This document shows, piece after piece, positions 9,311 to 17,630 of a stretch of 64,000 nt of DNA; the stretch's first letter is position 1, and each line of letters opens with the position of its first letter. Position numbers and translations under genes: made by a program. The notes beneath the pieces were generated by a model. That model was given only the letters and a program-made list of their open reading frames with translations, was not told the DNA's origin and made no database searches. The stretch comes from Candidatus Nitrosopumilus sp. (lineage in GTDB: Archaea; Thermoproteota; Nitrososphaeria; Nitrososphaerales; Nitrosopumilaceae), in assembly GCA_029864335.1 (NCBI GenBank), contig JAOTTS010000002.1:20671-84670 (forward strand), in the 5' to 3' direction.

Positions 9311-10036
9311 TTAACCTATTCCAGGAGTTGGTATAGATGCCGATGTTCTGGATGCATTCTCATAGTATTTTCTAGTCTCATCTATCATTTTTTGATTATC
9401 TTTGTTTATTTTTTCTAGTCTCTCCTCAAATTTCTCAGTTTCTACTTTGACCTTTATAATATCTGAAAGTGTTTTAATTGATTTTATGATGGCGTCATCA
9501 TCTGGCATCATCATTCTGCAAGTAGTATACAAAATAATACCTGATGCATCTGAATTTTTTAATGCAGAAATAACACTTGCATCCGCACCTAGTATTGTTG
9601 CACCTGGAACCAATGGTAAATTATATTCATCAAATAGGGATTTTGAATTATTGTTAGCTACTAGTCCATAAGAAATGGGTTCTCCTATGAATTTCTCATT
9701 TACTTCTAATCCCCGTGGAATGATTATTTTTTTGATGCCATTGCTTTTTGCAAATTCGATTGATTTGATAATTAATTCATATGTGGTGAGTGGGCTCAAA
9801 GGGATTCCAGCTAAAATTGCGTAAATATTATCCTTGTTGTAGATACGAATAGGCCCATAAATTTTCCCATTTTCAATCATATATGATGGAGAAATTTTTG
9901 CAATTTCAAGTTCTCCTATATCCTTCATTTGTAATTGAGCAATTAGGTAAGATATTGCAAAAGCCCCGACCAAACCTATGCTGGGAAATGCTATAATTAG
10001 GAATTTTTCACTTTGTGAATCTTCTGAACTCATCAC
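9311..10036 (-). CDS. PAC2-family protein (proteasome assembly chaperone 2-like)
   Basis: 241 residues. The PAC2 core is visible: FLIIAFPSIGLVGAFAISYLI at the N terminus, then SYMIENGKIYGPIRIY, ILAGIPLSP, and GATILGADASVISALK. A C-terminal coiled coil (about 190-235) and a Gly/Pro tail follow. In eukaryotes PAC2 helps assemble the proteasome alpha ring; archaeal PbaB/PAC2 proteins are related, and some act as ATP-independent chaperones. A second PAC2 protein is at 49171-49851 and a proteasome beta gene at 19497. The direct link is family inference. Confidence 0.85.
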   Translation of the reverse strand: MMSSEDSQSEKFLIIAFPSIGLVGAFAISYLIAQLQMKDIGELEIAKISPSYMIENGKIYGPIRIYNKDNIYAILAGIPLSPLTTYELIIKSIEFAKSNGIKKIIIPRGLEVNEKFIGEPISYGLVANNNSKSLFDEYNLPLVPGATILGADASVISALKNSDASGIILYTTCRMMMPDDDAIIKSIKTLSDIIKVKVETEKFEERLEKINKDNQKMIDETRKYYENASRTSASIPTPGIG

Positions 10037-10162
10037 AAATTACAATTTCATAATATAAAATAAAGCATGTTAATTTGATTTTCAACCCTGATATTCATGA
10101 ACAATTTGAATTTGCATAAATGATTTTCTAAATACTTGCTCTGGAAAATATTTAGCTAAATT

Positions 10163-10267
10163 TTACCCAGAACGTATGTGGAAGTTTATACAACACTGAC
10201 ATTCTTTTGCGATGCATTCTCGTTCAGCACCATGCCCACAAATACCGCATTCACAATGTATGCTCAT
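10163..10267 (-). CDS. Tiny Cys-rich putative zinc-binding protein, 34 aa
   Basis: A 34-residue frame from ATG at 10267 has seven cysteines and three histidines: HCECGICGHGAEREC, then CQCC near the C terminus. Such spacing would suit one or two zinc sites. It lies between PAC2 and MscS on the same strand. It shares a CxxCGH-type core with the protein at 37376-37561 and belongs to the set of very small Cys proteins in this window. Confidence 0.6.
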   Translation of the reverse strand: MSIHCECGICGHGAERECIAKECQCCINFHIRSG

Positions 10268-10312
10268 GTTATTGTTGTTGCTTTAACAAATATAACGGAT
10301 CTGTTTTTACTG

Positions 10313-11263
10313 TTATTTTTCTTCCTTTTTGAGTTTAATGTCTGGAAAATCTGTGATGTTTAGTGTCTGAGTTGAAGTCATGATTCTGTATGGGGCATTT
10401 TCAATTTCATCTAAAATTAATCTACTGATTTTATCTTTTACAATCCCGCGCAGTCTCGTTTCTACTGTGTATCTGATCTTAAGGAAAATTTCTTTATCTG
10501 TTAGAGACATATAGATACCTGGTTTTACATTTGCGTCTCCTAAATAGTATTTTTCTCCCATTTTCTGTATGCTTTTTTCTGCCTGATTTGCAAATTGAGA
10601 TGTTTGTTCAGTGACAATATTTAGAAACTTCTCTTGGACATATTTTACATCACTTCTATAATCTAGTGACATTGAAATTTCATCCCATATGTAATTATGA
10701 TCTTTAGTATAGTTGTTGACATTGTTTGAAATTACTAATCCATTGGGAATTGTTGTGATTCTTCCTGTAGGTGAATCTGATGACATCCATTCTCTAATTT
10801 CTAAAATTGTAGTGTAAAATATTCCAATATCTAACACATCACCAATTTTTGCATTAATTTCGATTCTATCTCCTACAACATACAGTCTATTTAGATAGAT
10901 TATCACCCCTCCCGCTAAATTTTTTATCACATCTTGTAGTGCAAATGCAATCCCTGCAGTAACTAGGCCGAAGGCTACTGTAACTTCTTGGGCGCCTTCA
11001 CTCCAAACTGCAACCACTGCTGCAGCAAAAGTCCCAACATAAAGGATTGACGTGATTTTTTTAAATGAATATCTGGTTCTTTTTTCCTTAATTTTTTTAG
11101 AAAATTGACTATCTAGTATTATCTTAAAAGTAATGTGGATTAAAGTTAGAGTAACAAATGTGTAAAATGTATTTTCAATGTACTGGCTAGGATAATAATA
11201 ATTCACAAACCAAAAAGATATGGATAGTATAATCCAAATAACTAAACCTTTCATCTGCTTCAT
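10313..11263 (-). CDS. MscS-family mechanosensitive channel
   Basis: 316 residues. Two hydrophobic spans (about 7-23 and 33-50) are followed by a third near 71-90 and the pore helix. The signature GIAFALQDVIKNLAGGVIIY leads into YVVGDRIEI, the hallmark of the MscS beta domain, and TTIPNGLVISNNVNNYT matches the conserved IPN motif. MscS channels release solutes during hypo-osmotic shock. The C terminus is short, with no fused regulatory domain. It is monocistronic or grouped with the tiny Cys protein just downstream. Confidence 0.92.
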   Translation of the reverse strand: MKQMKGLVIWIILSISFWFVNYYYPSQYIENTFYTFVTLTLIHITFKIILDSQFSKKIKEKRTRYSFKKITSILYVGTFAAAVVAVWSEGAQEVTVAFGLVTAGIAFALQDVIKNLAGGVIIYLNRLYVVGDRIEINAKIGDVLDIGIFYTTILEIREWMSSDSPTGRITTIPNGLVISNNVNNYTKDHNYIWDEISMSLDYRSDVKYVQEKFLNIVTEQTSQFANQAEKSIQKMGEKYYLGDANVKPGIYMSLTDKEIFLKIRYTVETRLRGIVKDKISRLILDEIENAPYRIMTSTQTLNITDFPDIKLKKEEK

Positions 11264-11441
11264 AATCTTGTTCTTAAACTAGTATGTTTTTGTAGTTTAT
11301 ATCATATACTGAGTTATTGTATTTCATTAGAATGGATATTTCAGGACTAATTATTTCATTCTCCTTTGCAAAAAATTAGAAAGGAATCCTATTTTTGAAA
11401 TTTGACGCTGTCTTTATTACAATTAAAATTTAAATTTTACT

Positions 11442-11909
11442 ATGGTAAAAATTCCTGATTCAATTAGAGACTTCACTGAGAGTCAAGGGATTTTGTAGTT
11501 GGAACTGTAGGTGGTGCTAAATTTGTAAATGTTTCTCCGAGAATTTTCTTTAACTATAAAGAAAATGCAATTTATTGGCTAGATTTTTTTGATCATAAAT
11601 CATTCAAAAATATTCAAGTAAATCCCTGTGTGACAATCTCTGTTTTTAACAAAAATGATTTGGAAGGATATCAGTTTAGAGGATTAGTAAATTACATTAC
11701 CGATGAACCTACAAAATCAGAAATTAAAAATTCCATTATATGGAAAATTTTTAAAGACAAATCCTTCACCAAAAATTAAATCATTGTCACAAAAAGAGGC
11801 TCATGTAATTCAATTTTAACCCAAAGTATGTTATTCATTAAATCCTGAAAAATATTCTGATATGTCAATTGGTTCTGATATTGACTCTACATCATTATTT
11901 AGAAATTAG
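11442..11909 (+). pseudogene. Broken pyridoxamine-phosphate-oxidase-like (FMN-binding split-barrel) gene
   Basis: From ATG 11442 the frame stops at TAG 11496. A second frame from 11498 reads VGTVGGAKFVNVSPRIFF and then about 90 codons of split-barrel-like sequence (YWLDFFDHKSFKNIQ, NPCVTISVF, GYQFRGLVNYITDEP). It stops at TAA 11777 and continues in a third frame from 11778 with a further in-frame TAA at 11817. The order N-VSP, F-D-H-K, G-x-x-F-R-G is typical of PPOX-like flavoproteins. Two frameshifts plus stops make it a decaying gene, unless the assembly is wrong here. Confidence 0.65.
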
Positions 11910-12030
11910 TTTTTAGCATAAATCACTCCTTAATATTAAATCACAAATGTTTTAATTCTTTATGGTGGTTTCTTGAGGCAAAACTGTTTTTCATGGTAAA
12001 AGATTAATCTCTTCCAAATAATAATAATCT

Positions 12031-12858
12031 GTGACTCCTAGAAAATTCTTTATTTACAAAGCAGATGGTAGACGAGTTAAATTTAATGAAAATAAGATTC
12101 TCAGCACATGTATGCGCGCAGGTGCTAGCAAACAAACTGCAAAGCGGATTTTAAAAAAAGTAAAATCTGAAGTATATCGAGATATGACTTCAAATGACAT
12201 TTACAAAAAAGTTCTTTGTGCCATTTCTGAAGAAAAAGGTCTCAAAGCTTTGCATCAGAGATATCAATTAAAAGATGCAATAATGAGAATGGGCCCTGCA
12301 GGATTTGCATTTGAAAATTATGTTGCATCTATTTTGAAATATTATGATTATCAGGTGGCAGGAATAAGATCAAAAATTCATGGAGAGTGTGCAACACATG
12401 AAATCGATCTGATTGGTAATAAAGATGACCGAAAATTTTTGATTGAATGTAAATATCATTCAGTCCGTGGTGCATATACTGGATTAAAAGAATCATTATA
12501 CACACATGCAAGATATCTTGATATGCAACCAAAATTTTCAGGTGAAATAATTTTTTGTAACACCCAAGTTTCAAATCATGCAAAAAAATATGCCAAATGT
12601 ATAGGACAACAAATTTTTTCTTGGAGATACCCTGCTTCAAATAGCCTGGAAAAAATAATTGAAAAATCTAATCTTTATCCAATCACAATTCTTAATTTAT
12701 CACAAAACGAATTGAGAATATTCTCTGAGAGTAACATGATGATTGCAAAGGATCTTTTAAGATATGATCCGGCAAAGATTGCACGAATGACTGGTATTTC
12801 TAAAAATAGAATAATTAACATGCAAAAATTAATTGAGCGTATATTTTATCTAAATTAA
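12031..12858 (+). CDS. ATP-cone plus PD-(D/E)XK endonuclease-like fusion protein
   Basis: 275 residues from a GTG start. Residues about 5-90 form an ATP-cone, the allosteric nucleotide-binding module of ribonucleotide reductases and NrdR (FIYKADGRRVKFNENKI through MTSNDIYKKV). Residues about 95-200 look like an Mrr/archaeal Holliday resolvase-type nuclease, with FENYVASIL, HEIDLIG and LIECKYH supplying the E, D and ExK positions. The C terminus has a helical DPAKIARMTGISKNRI phrase reminiscent of helix-hairpin-helix or HTH DNA binding. A nucleotide-sensing nuclease is inferred. I know this architecture from archaeal genomes, but no function is assigned. Confidence 0.8.
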   Translation: MTPRKFFIYKADGRRVKFNENKILSTCMRAGASKQTAKRILKKVKSEVYRDMTSNDIYKKVLCAISEEKGLKALHQRYQLKDAIMRMGPAGFAFENYVASILKYYDYQVAGIRSKIHGECATHEIDLIGNKDDRKFLIECKYHSVRGAYTGLKESLYTHARYLDMQPKFSGEIIFCNTQVSNHAKKYAKCIGQQIFSWRYPASNSLEKIIEKSNLYPITILNLSQNELRIFSESNMMIAKDLLRYDPAKIARMTGISKNRIINMQKLIERIFYLN

Positions 12859-12901
12859 CCCTAACTATAACCCGATTTTTGATAAGTTATGTACTGTCTA
12901 T

Positions 12902-13130
12902 TCATATTGTCCAATCTTGAAAATTATGCAAATCTCTCTTGTGAAATTCCAGTAATAATTGAGAAATTTGCGATTTTGATTCATTAAATTGACTTGTTTT
13001 TAATAATAAAAAGAAAAATTCTTTAGTATTATCAAAATCTGAGAATTCAGTTTTTTGGTTTAATCGAATCTGGATTTTTTACAGAATAGTGAAACATACA
13101 CAATGAGTCATTGGTACATTGACATTTCAT
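12902..13130 (-). pseudogene. Small Cys-containing gene split by a one-base shift at an A6 run
   Basis: ATG at 13130 opens a 27-codon frame (MKCQCTNDSLCMFHYSVKN) that stops at 13047. A second frame without a start codon runs 58 codons down to 12902 (TEFSDFDNTKEFFFLLLKTS and onward). Skipping one base in the AAAAAA run near 13051-13056 would join them into one protein of about 82 residues. The cause could be a mutation, programmed frameshifting or a homopolymer sequencing error. The product is not recognised. Confidence 0.4.
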
Positions 13131-13252
13131 AATGCTGCAAAATAACGCCAGTATAAAAATTTTTTATATGTCTGATTTTGATCTCTCTTTAAAAAATTAG
13201 CATGTTTGAAAAATAGAAAATTTACTGAAAAATGAGATCTGATTATTAATTT

Positions 13253-13864
13253 TTAAAGTTTGAGGAACCCTGAATTTGGAATTCTTCCCGCAAAACGTCT
13301 TTGCAGGACAATTATTTCATTTGATTTTCTATCTCTGATGATTTTTTCATTAGTTTGCTCTAGTGTTTCTTTTATTTCTGAATGACAAATCTTCAATTTC
13401 TTTTTAAGCACCTCATCCTTACTTGTTTCATTAACTAATTGTATTGCAGAGGCCAACTCCGTTAAATTTGAAAATACCTCTAATAATATTTCATAATTTC
13501 CTTTACTTTGTTTTGCTAATTTGTATGACTTCAGATCCTTGGATATATCTACAAATATTTTTCTGCCTTCTAATTTTTTTAATGATTTTTTAATTTTAGA
13601 TTCATTAGTGAACATGATGTTGTTGACAAATCCCACATAATCATCAGGATTTGAATAAGATAATTTATTATAATAAATGTCTGTTCCTGTTATTCTAATT
13701 TTTTTGATAAATCCTAATGCCTCTAATTTTTTCAATGAATTACTGATATCTTTTCTTCTGTATCTTTTTCCTTTCTCATCTAAACATGTTTTCCATAAAT
13801 CATCTTCATAGTTTTTCTCTTGATTCATATTTTTTAAAAGCAATGACATGAAAATCTCTTTCAT
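13253..13864 (-). CDS. Winged-helix-like DNA-binding protein
   Basis: 203 residues. The first 80 residues resemble a winged helix: RRKDISNSLKKLEALGFIKKIRI is a recognition helix followed by a wing, then DIYYNK. The middle (about 90-160) is helical with many Lys and Glu and could dimerise. No ligand domain was recognised. It is probably a transcriptional regulator of the TrmB/ArsR broad type, but the family is uncertain and targets are unknown. It lies alone between stretches of small genes. Confidence 0.5.
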   Translation of the reverse strand: MKEIFMSLLLKNMNQEKNYEDDLWKTCLDEKGKRYRRKDISNSLKKLEALGFIKKIRITGTDIYYNKLSYSNPDDYVGFVNNIMFTNESKIKKSLKKLEGRKIFVDISKDLKSYKLAKQSKGNYEILLEVFSNLTELASAIQLVNETSKDEVLKKKLKICHSEIKETLEQTNEKIIRDRKSNEIIVLQRRFAGRIPNSGFLKL

Positions 13865-14070
13865 AAAATTTTATTTTTTGTGAACTATTTTATCTTTGAC
13901 GACAATATTGGAACTCTCATCTTAGTCTATTTTTTGAATTTATTTGATTTTTAGTCGTGAAATTATTTTTGTTGTCTCAAGAAAATGTAAAAAATTCATT
14001 TTTTCGGTTGTTTGATTGTCCATTTTGAAAACATTTGGACTAGATTCAATTTAGTTAAAATTCTACAATA

Positions 14071-14154
14071 ATGGATTTTCTATGGATTGAAATTGGACTC
14101 GGAATAATTTTATTCACAATATTGGTTAGAAAATATGTCCAAACTCAAATATGA
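14071..14154 (+). CDS. Possible 27-aa single-span membrane peptide
   Basis: ATG 14071 opens a 27-codon frame with one hydrophobic segment (IEIGLGIILFTILV) followed by a basic tail (RKYVQTQ), a typical orientation signal. It overlaps the next small zinc-ribbon frame by 20 bases in another frame, so translational coupling is possible. Supported only by composition. Confidence 0.35.
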   Translation: MDFLWIEIGLGIILFTILVRKYVQTQI

Positions 14155-14236
14155 TTATGCCAAAATAGTTCTTCATTGTGAATCCTGTGATGATGAGACT
14201 AATGAATTCAAATGCCCAAAATGTGAAAATATCTAA
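14135..14236 (+). CDS. Tiny zinc-ribbon-like protein, 33 aa
   Basis: A 33-residue frame with CESC and CPKC pairs separated by an acidic linker, a minimal zinc ribbon. It overlaps the upstream 27-aa membrane peptide frame. Function unknown; one of the set of tiny Cys proteins. Confidence 0.5.
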   Translation: MSKLKYDYAKIVLHCESCDDETNEFKCPKCENI

Positions 14237-14249
14237 AAATTACTAAAAT

Positions 14250-14762
14250 TCATCCATACATTGATTTGTCTATTGTTTCATCTGATGAATTATTTGGTGA
14301 TGGAAATCTACTAAAATTAGCACGCAGTATTTTTTGAGCATGTCCTGATACTCTGGCAATATTGTCCCAGGTGTAATGAAATGGAACTCTGTCTAAAATC
14401 TGTTCATCAACATGCGAGAAAATTGCCAATCCTACAATGTCTTCTTTGTCTTTCATCCACTGATGTCCTACTCCACACGTAGTACAAATTTCACTAATCT
14501 CCATGATTGCTTTTGAAAATGATGGATTTTTCAATACAAGTAATTTTGTATCTTCTGGAGGAAATCTCATGTTTACGTTAACTTGAATTCTGTCATCTCT
14601 GTTTACATTTTTGCTAACAATGACATTTGCCCCAATATGAAATTGCCATTCTACTGTCTTGCTTTTCTCTCTTACTTTTTCTGTTTGATCTTCATATTTA
14701 ATATTGGTAATTTTTATAAAATCTTCCACAAGTCTTTTCATTTCCTCAGAAGTCTTTGCCAT
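14250..14762 (-). CDS. Conserved small protein, secretion-chaperone-like fold suspected
   Basis: 170 residues. Alternating strands and helices (VEWQFHIGANVIVSKN, DRIQVNVNMRFPPEDTKLL, KAIMEISEICTTCGVGHQW) recall DUF2299-type proteins, which adopt a type III secretion chaperone-like fold. That match is from memory and weak. A CTTC motif is present. The C-terminal 25 residues look disordered. It is on the same strand as the CGCGHSH-tailed protein upstream. No function is proposed. Confidence 0.55.
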   Translation of the reverse strand: MAKTSEEMKRLVEDFIKITNIKYEDQTEKVREKSKTVEWQFHIGANVIVSKNVNRDDRIQVNVNMRFPPEDTKLLVLKNPSFSKAIMEISEICTTCGVGHQWMKDKEDIVGLAIFSHVDEQILDRVPFHYTWDNIARVSGHAQKILRANFSRFPSPNNSSDETIDKSMYG

Positions 14763-14811
14763 AAATCAAATCCCCAACTGTAACATATGTGAATGTTATA
14801 GAAAAAAGGAA

Positions 14812-14949
14812 TTAATGGCTGTGCCCACAACCACAGGAATCATGACCTTCATGTCCTTGGGATTCTTTTCCTGCACATCTAGAACATTTGTCTGAACCCG
14901 TTGGGGAAAAGAAGCCAATTCCACATGATACGCATTTTTGATTTGACAT
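14812..14949 (-). CDS. Small zinc-binding protein with His/Cys-rich tail, 45 aa
   Basis: ATG 14949 opens a 45-residue frame with CVSCG, CSRCAG and a C-terminal HEGHDSCGCGHSH. The two CxxC pairs form a zinc ribbon; the His/Cys tail resembles metal-sequestering tails of metallochaperones. Metal binding is inferred. It lies upstream of the 170-aa protein on the same strand. Confidence 0.65.
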   Translation of the reverse strand: MSNQKCVSCGIGFFSPTGSDKCSRCAGKESQGHEGHDSCGCGHSH

Positions 14950-15032
14950 ATTGTTTCTGAAAAATTGCCGTATTTAATGAATCGCATTATCTGGACTGAT
15001 AAAAATAATGAAATAATTTAGAATGATTTACT

Positions 15033-15356
15033 TTATTCTTCTTTTTTCTGAAATACTCTGTATTCCCCAATGATGGAATTGCATTTGTGGCATGTATATT
15101 GACCTCTTTCTATCAAGATTAATCCATCTGCAACTGCCTCGTTTGGTTGTTCCTCAATTTGTATTTGAGTTGGGCCATCAAATTCAGAATTACATTGTTT
15201 GCAAAAATGTTTTGACATTTTTGATGTGTCGAGTTTTTCAAGTGATGACAAAAAATGTTTGTCCATATTTGGAACAAGTTTCGATTTGGTAACTTGCTCA
15301 TCAGTTAGATCTGCATTAATCCATCCGCCTGAACCTGCTAATTGAATTTTAGTCAA
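15033..15356 (-). CDS. Zinc-ribbon protein, unknown function
   Basis: 107 residues from ATG, with CKQC and CHKC pairs about 43 residues apart and strand-forming sequence between them (ADGLILIERGQYT), as in two-strand zinc ribbons. The N terminus reads MTKIQLAGSGGWINADLTDEQV. It is co-directional with the small zinc proteins just downstream. No family is recognised. Confidence 0.65.
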   Translation of the reverse strand: MTKIQLAGSGGWINADLTDEQVTKSKLVPNMDKHFLSSLEKLDTSKMSKHFCKQCNSEFDGPTQIQIEEQPNEAVADGLILIERGQYTCHKCNSIIGEYRVFQKKEE

Positions 15357-15834
15357 CTTACTATGGTATCTTGTTTGGTATTAAAATACTGTTTGTACTG
15401 AATGATTCTTAAAATTCAGGATTTCCTCTACGGAAAAAAAGTCAGTCTCCTTTACTTTGGAGACTTTGTAATGTATTAACTAGTTTATGTGAGCATTGGA
15501 CTCTTCCAGCTAACACCGCGAGATGTCTCAATGAATCTCATATCACAATGTTTTTGTTAAAAAATCGGAATCAAAAATAATTACTTTTAAGTTAAATTTC
15601 TAAACGTGCGATCAAATTAATTTGCATGTTCGTACAAATTTGATTATTTTTCTTTTAAAATATTCCTCATACAAAAACAAGAAATAGCTTCATAATTCGG
15701 CAATATTCATCAGAATTTGAGGAAATCAGAGAGAACCCGTTGACATAATCATCAGCACACACTCTGAATTTTTCAAGTAAATAACACTTTAAATTAATCA
15801 GTAGATTCTTATCTAAAATTTTTGGGAAAATTCT
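15357..15834. other. 478-base intergenic stretch with a small hairpin
   Basis: No convincing gene. A perfect 7-bp inverted repeat, AGTCTCC (15444-15450) and GGAGACT (15459-15465), with an 8-base loop is followed by TT. A short protein-like frame around 15491-15570 lacks a start codon and may be a gene remnant. The rest is AT-rich and serves as upstream region for trmI. Confidence 0.4.
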
Positions 15835-16710
15835 ATGGCCAAAATAAAACAAAATTCCCCTGTATTGTTTTTCTATAATAATTCCAAAAAATGGCTTGCA
15901 AAAATTTCAAAAAAAGATTCCCTTCATACTCATATTGGTGTAATCAAATATTCCGACGCAATTGGCAAAGAGTATGGCTCTAGATTAATTACAAACAAAG
16001 ACAAGTATGTCTATCTTCTTGAGCCAACCATGTATGATTATGTAATGAAAATTCAGCATGGCACGCAGATTGTATATCCAAAAGATCTCGGGTACATTAT
16101 CGCAAGAGCTGGAATAGGAAATGGCCAAAAGATTTTAGAAATTGGAACTGGAAGTGGCTCCCTTACATCTTTTGTAGCCAACATCGTAAAACCCCGAGGA
16201 CATGTTTACACTTTTGATGTGGATGAGAATTTCATGAAGATAGCTGAAAAAAATATCAAAAAAGCTGGAGTCTCTAAATATGTCACACAGCACAATTTAG
16301 ATCTTAAAACTGCAAAAACTTTGCCCTTGGTAGAAATGGATGTGGCCTTAATTGATTTGGGTGATCCTTGGATTGTAATTCCTAAAGTTCGACAGATGTT
16401 AAAGGGCAGTGGAAGTATTTTTGCAATTTGCCCTACAATGAATCAATTAGAAAAATTAACCATGGCTTTAGTTGAAAATGAATTTACCGATATAGAATCA
16501 ACTGAACACATACTGCGTACAATTGAAGCAAGAGAGGGGAAAACTCGACATTCTTTCCAGGGAGTTGGGCATACTACATACCTTTGTTTTGCAAGAAAGG
16601 CATTTTTTGGAAGAGAATCAAGAAAATCCCTTGAAAAATCCACAACTGGTAAAACCAAACCAACAACTACAAAGAAGCCTGTAAAGAAATCCTCCAAAAA
16701 ATCATCCTAA
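15835..16710 (+). CDS. trmI: tRNA (adenine-N1)-methyltransferase, TrmI family
   Basis: 291 residues. An N-terminal beta domain (about 1-75) precedes a Rossmann methyltransferase with the SAM motif ILEIGTGSGSLTSF, acidic position VYTFDVDENFMKIAE and motif IV LIDLGDPW. These match TrmI/Gcd14 enzymes that make m1A57/58 in the tRNA T loop using S-adenosylmethionine. The last 40 residues form a Lys/Thr/Ser-rich tail likely to help tRNA binding; it is longer than in many homologues. The start ATG is placed right after the AT-rich leader. Confidence 0.92.
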   Translation: MAKIKQNSPVLFFYNNSKKWLAKISKKDSLHTHIGVIKYSDAIGKEYGSRLITNKDKYVYLLEPTMYDYVMKIQHGTQIVYPKDLGYIIARAGIGNGQKILEIGTGSGSLTSFVANIVKPRGHVYTFDVDENFMKIAEKNIKKAGVSKYVTQHNLDLKTAKTLPLVEMDVALIDLGDPWIVIPKVRQMLKGSGSIFAICPTMNQLEKLTMALVENEFTDIESTEHILRTIEAREGKTRHSFQGVGHTTYLCFARKAFFGRESRKSLEKSTTGKTKPTTTKKPVKKSSKKSS

Positions 16711-16766
16711 TCATTCATGAAAATTCAAAACAAGATTTATTCATCTATTTTTTATAATATGTTGTA

Positions 16767-17630
16767 ATGGTGGCAAAAAATCTAACACTTTCAATAGTAA
16801 AGAAATTCATTCCTGCAAGAAAATTAAAATCTCGAAAAGGTGACAATGGTGTAGTTCTTGTGATTGGTGGAAGCTACATCTATCATGGTGCGCCTATTTT
16901 ATCCTCGATTGCAGCTCTTAGATGTGGAACTGATCTGGTTTATACTTCTGTTCCAAACATCAATGTGACTCCTACTAGAGCAATATCCCCAAATCTTATT
17001 GTAATTCCTTTAGTTGATCAAAAATTAACTCGTGGTGCTGTAAACAAACTTTTAGGAGTACTTCCTCAAAATTTAGATTCTGCTACAATTGGAATGGGTC
17101 TTGCAATACAAGAAAGAAATGCTCTGTTACATCTTGTTAAATCTCTATTAGATAGAGATGTACGACTATCCCTAGATGCAAGTGCATTAATTCCTGAAGT
17201 TTTATCTTTATTAGCAAACAAAAATGTTGTAGTGACACCACATGCTGGAGAATTTAAAAGATTGTTTGGAGAATCTCCACCCAATTCAAAAAATGAGCGA
17301 ATCAAATTAGTTGAGAAAAAAGCAAAGGAAAATGAAATAACAGTTTTACTAAAAGGTGCAACAGATGTAATTTCCAATGGCTCTACCACATATCTCTATG
17401 AGAAAAAAATTCCTGCAATGACAGTTGGAGGTACAGGTGATGTTCTTTCAGGATTAGTTGCAGGCTTGCTCTCCAAGAATCGAAATTCCCTAGAGTCTGC
17501 GGCAGCTGCCACCTTCATCAACGGTTTGGCAGGAAAAGCAGTTCAAAAGAAATTAGGGTTACATATGACTTCAATGGATCTCTTAGATGCAATTCCTAGC
17601 GCAATGAAACCCTTTGACAAAATTGTGTGA
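16767..17630 (+). CDS. nnrD: ADP-dependent NAD(P)H-hydrate dehydratase (YjeF C-terminal domain)
   Basis: 287 residues of the ribokinase-like YjeF_C/NnrD fold. The opening KGDNGVVLVIGGSYIYHGAP, the central VTPHAGEFKRLFG, and MTVGGTGDVLSGLVAGLL with the catalytic GTGD are diagnostic. It repairs damaged NADHX/NADPHX by dehydration at the expense of ADP or ATP. The N-terminal epimerase half found in fused bacterial proteins is absent, so the epimerase must be elsewhere. Its TGA overlaps the GTG of the M20 peptidase gene. Confidence 0.92.
   Translation: MVAKNLTLSIVKKFIPARKLKSRKGDNGVVLVIGGSYIYHGAPILSSIAALRCGTDLVYTSVPNINVTPTRAISPNLIVIPLVDQKLTRGAVNKLLGVLPQNLDSATIGMGLAIQERNALLHLVKSLLDRDVRLSLDASALIPEVLSLLANKNVVVTPHAGEFKRLFGESPPNSKNERIKLVEKKAKENEITVLLKGATDVISNGSTTYLYEKKIPAMTVGGTGDVLSGLVAGLLSKNRNSLESAAAATFINGLAGKAVQKKLGLHMTSMDLLDAIPSAMKPFDKIV

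Noticed and set aside
10178..10363. 61-codon plus-strand frame near MscS
   Set aside because: Antisense to the tiny Cys-rich protein and the end of MscS; its sequence is a shadow.
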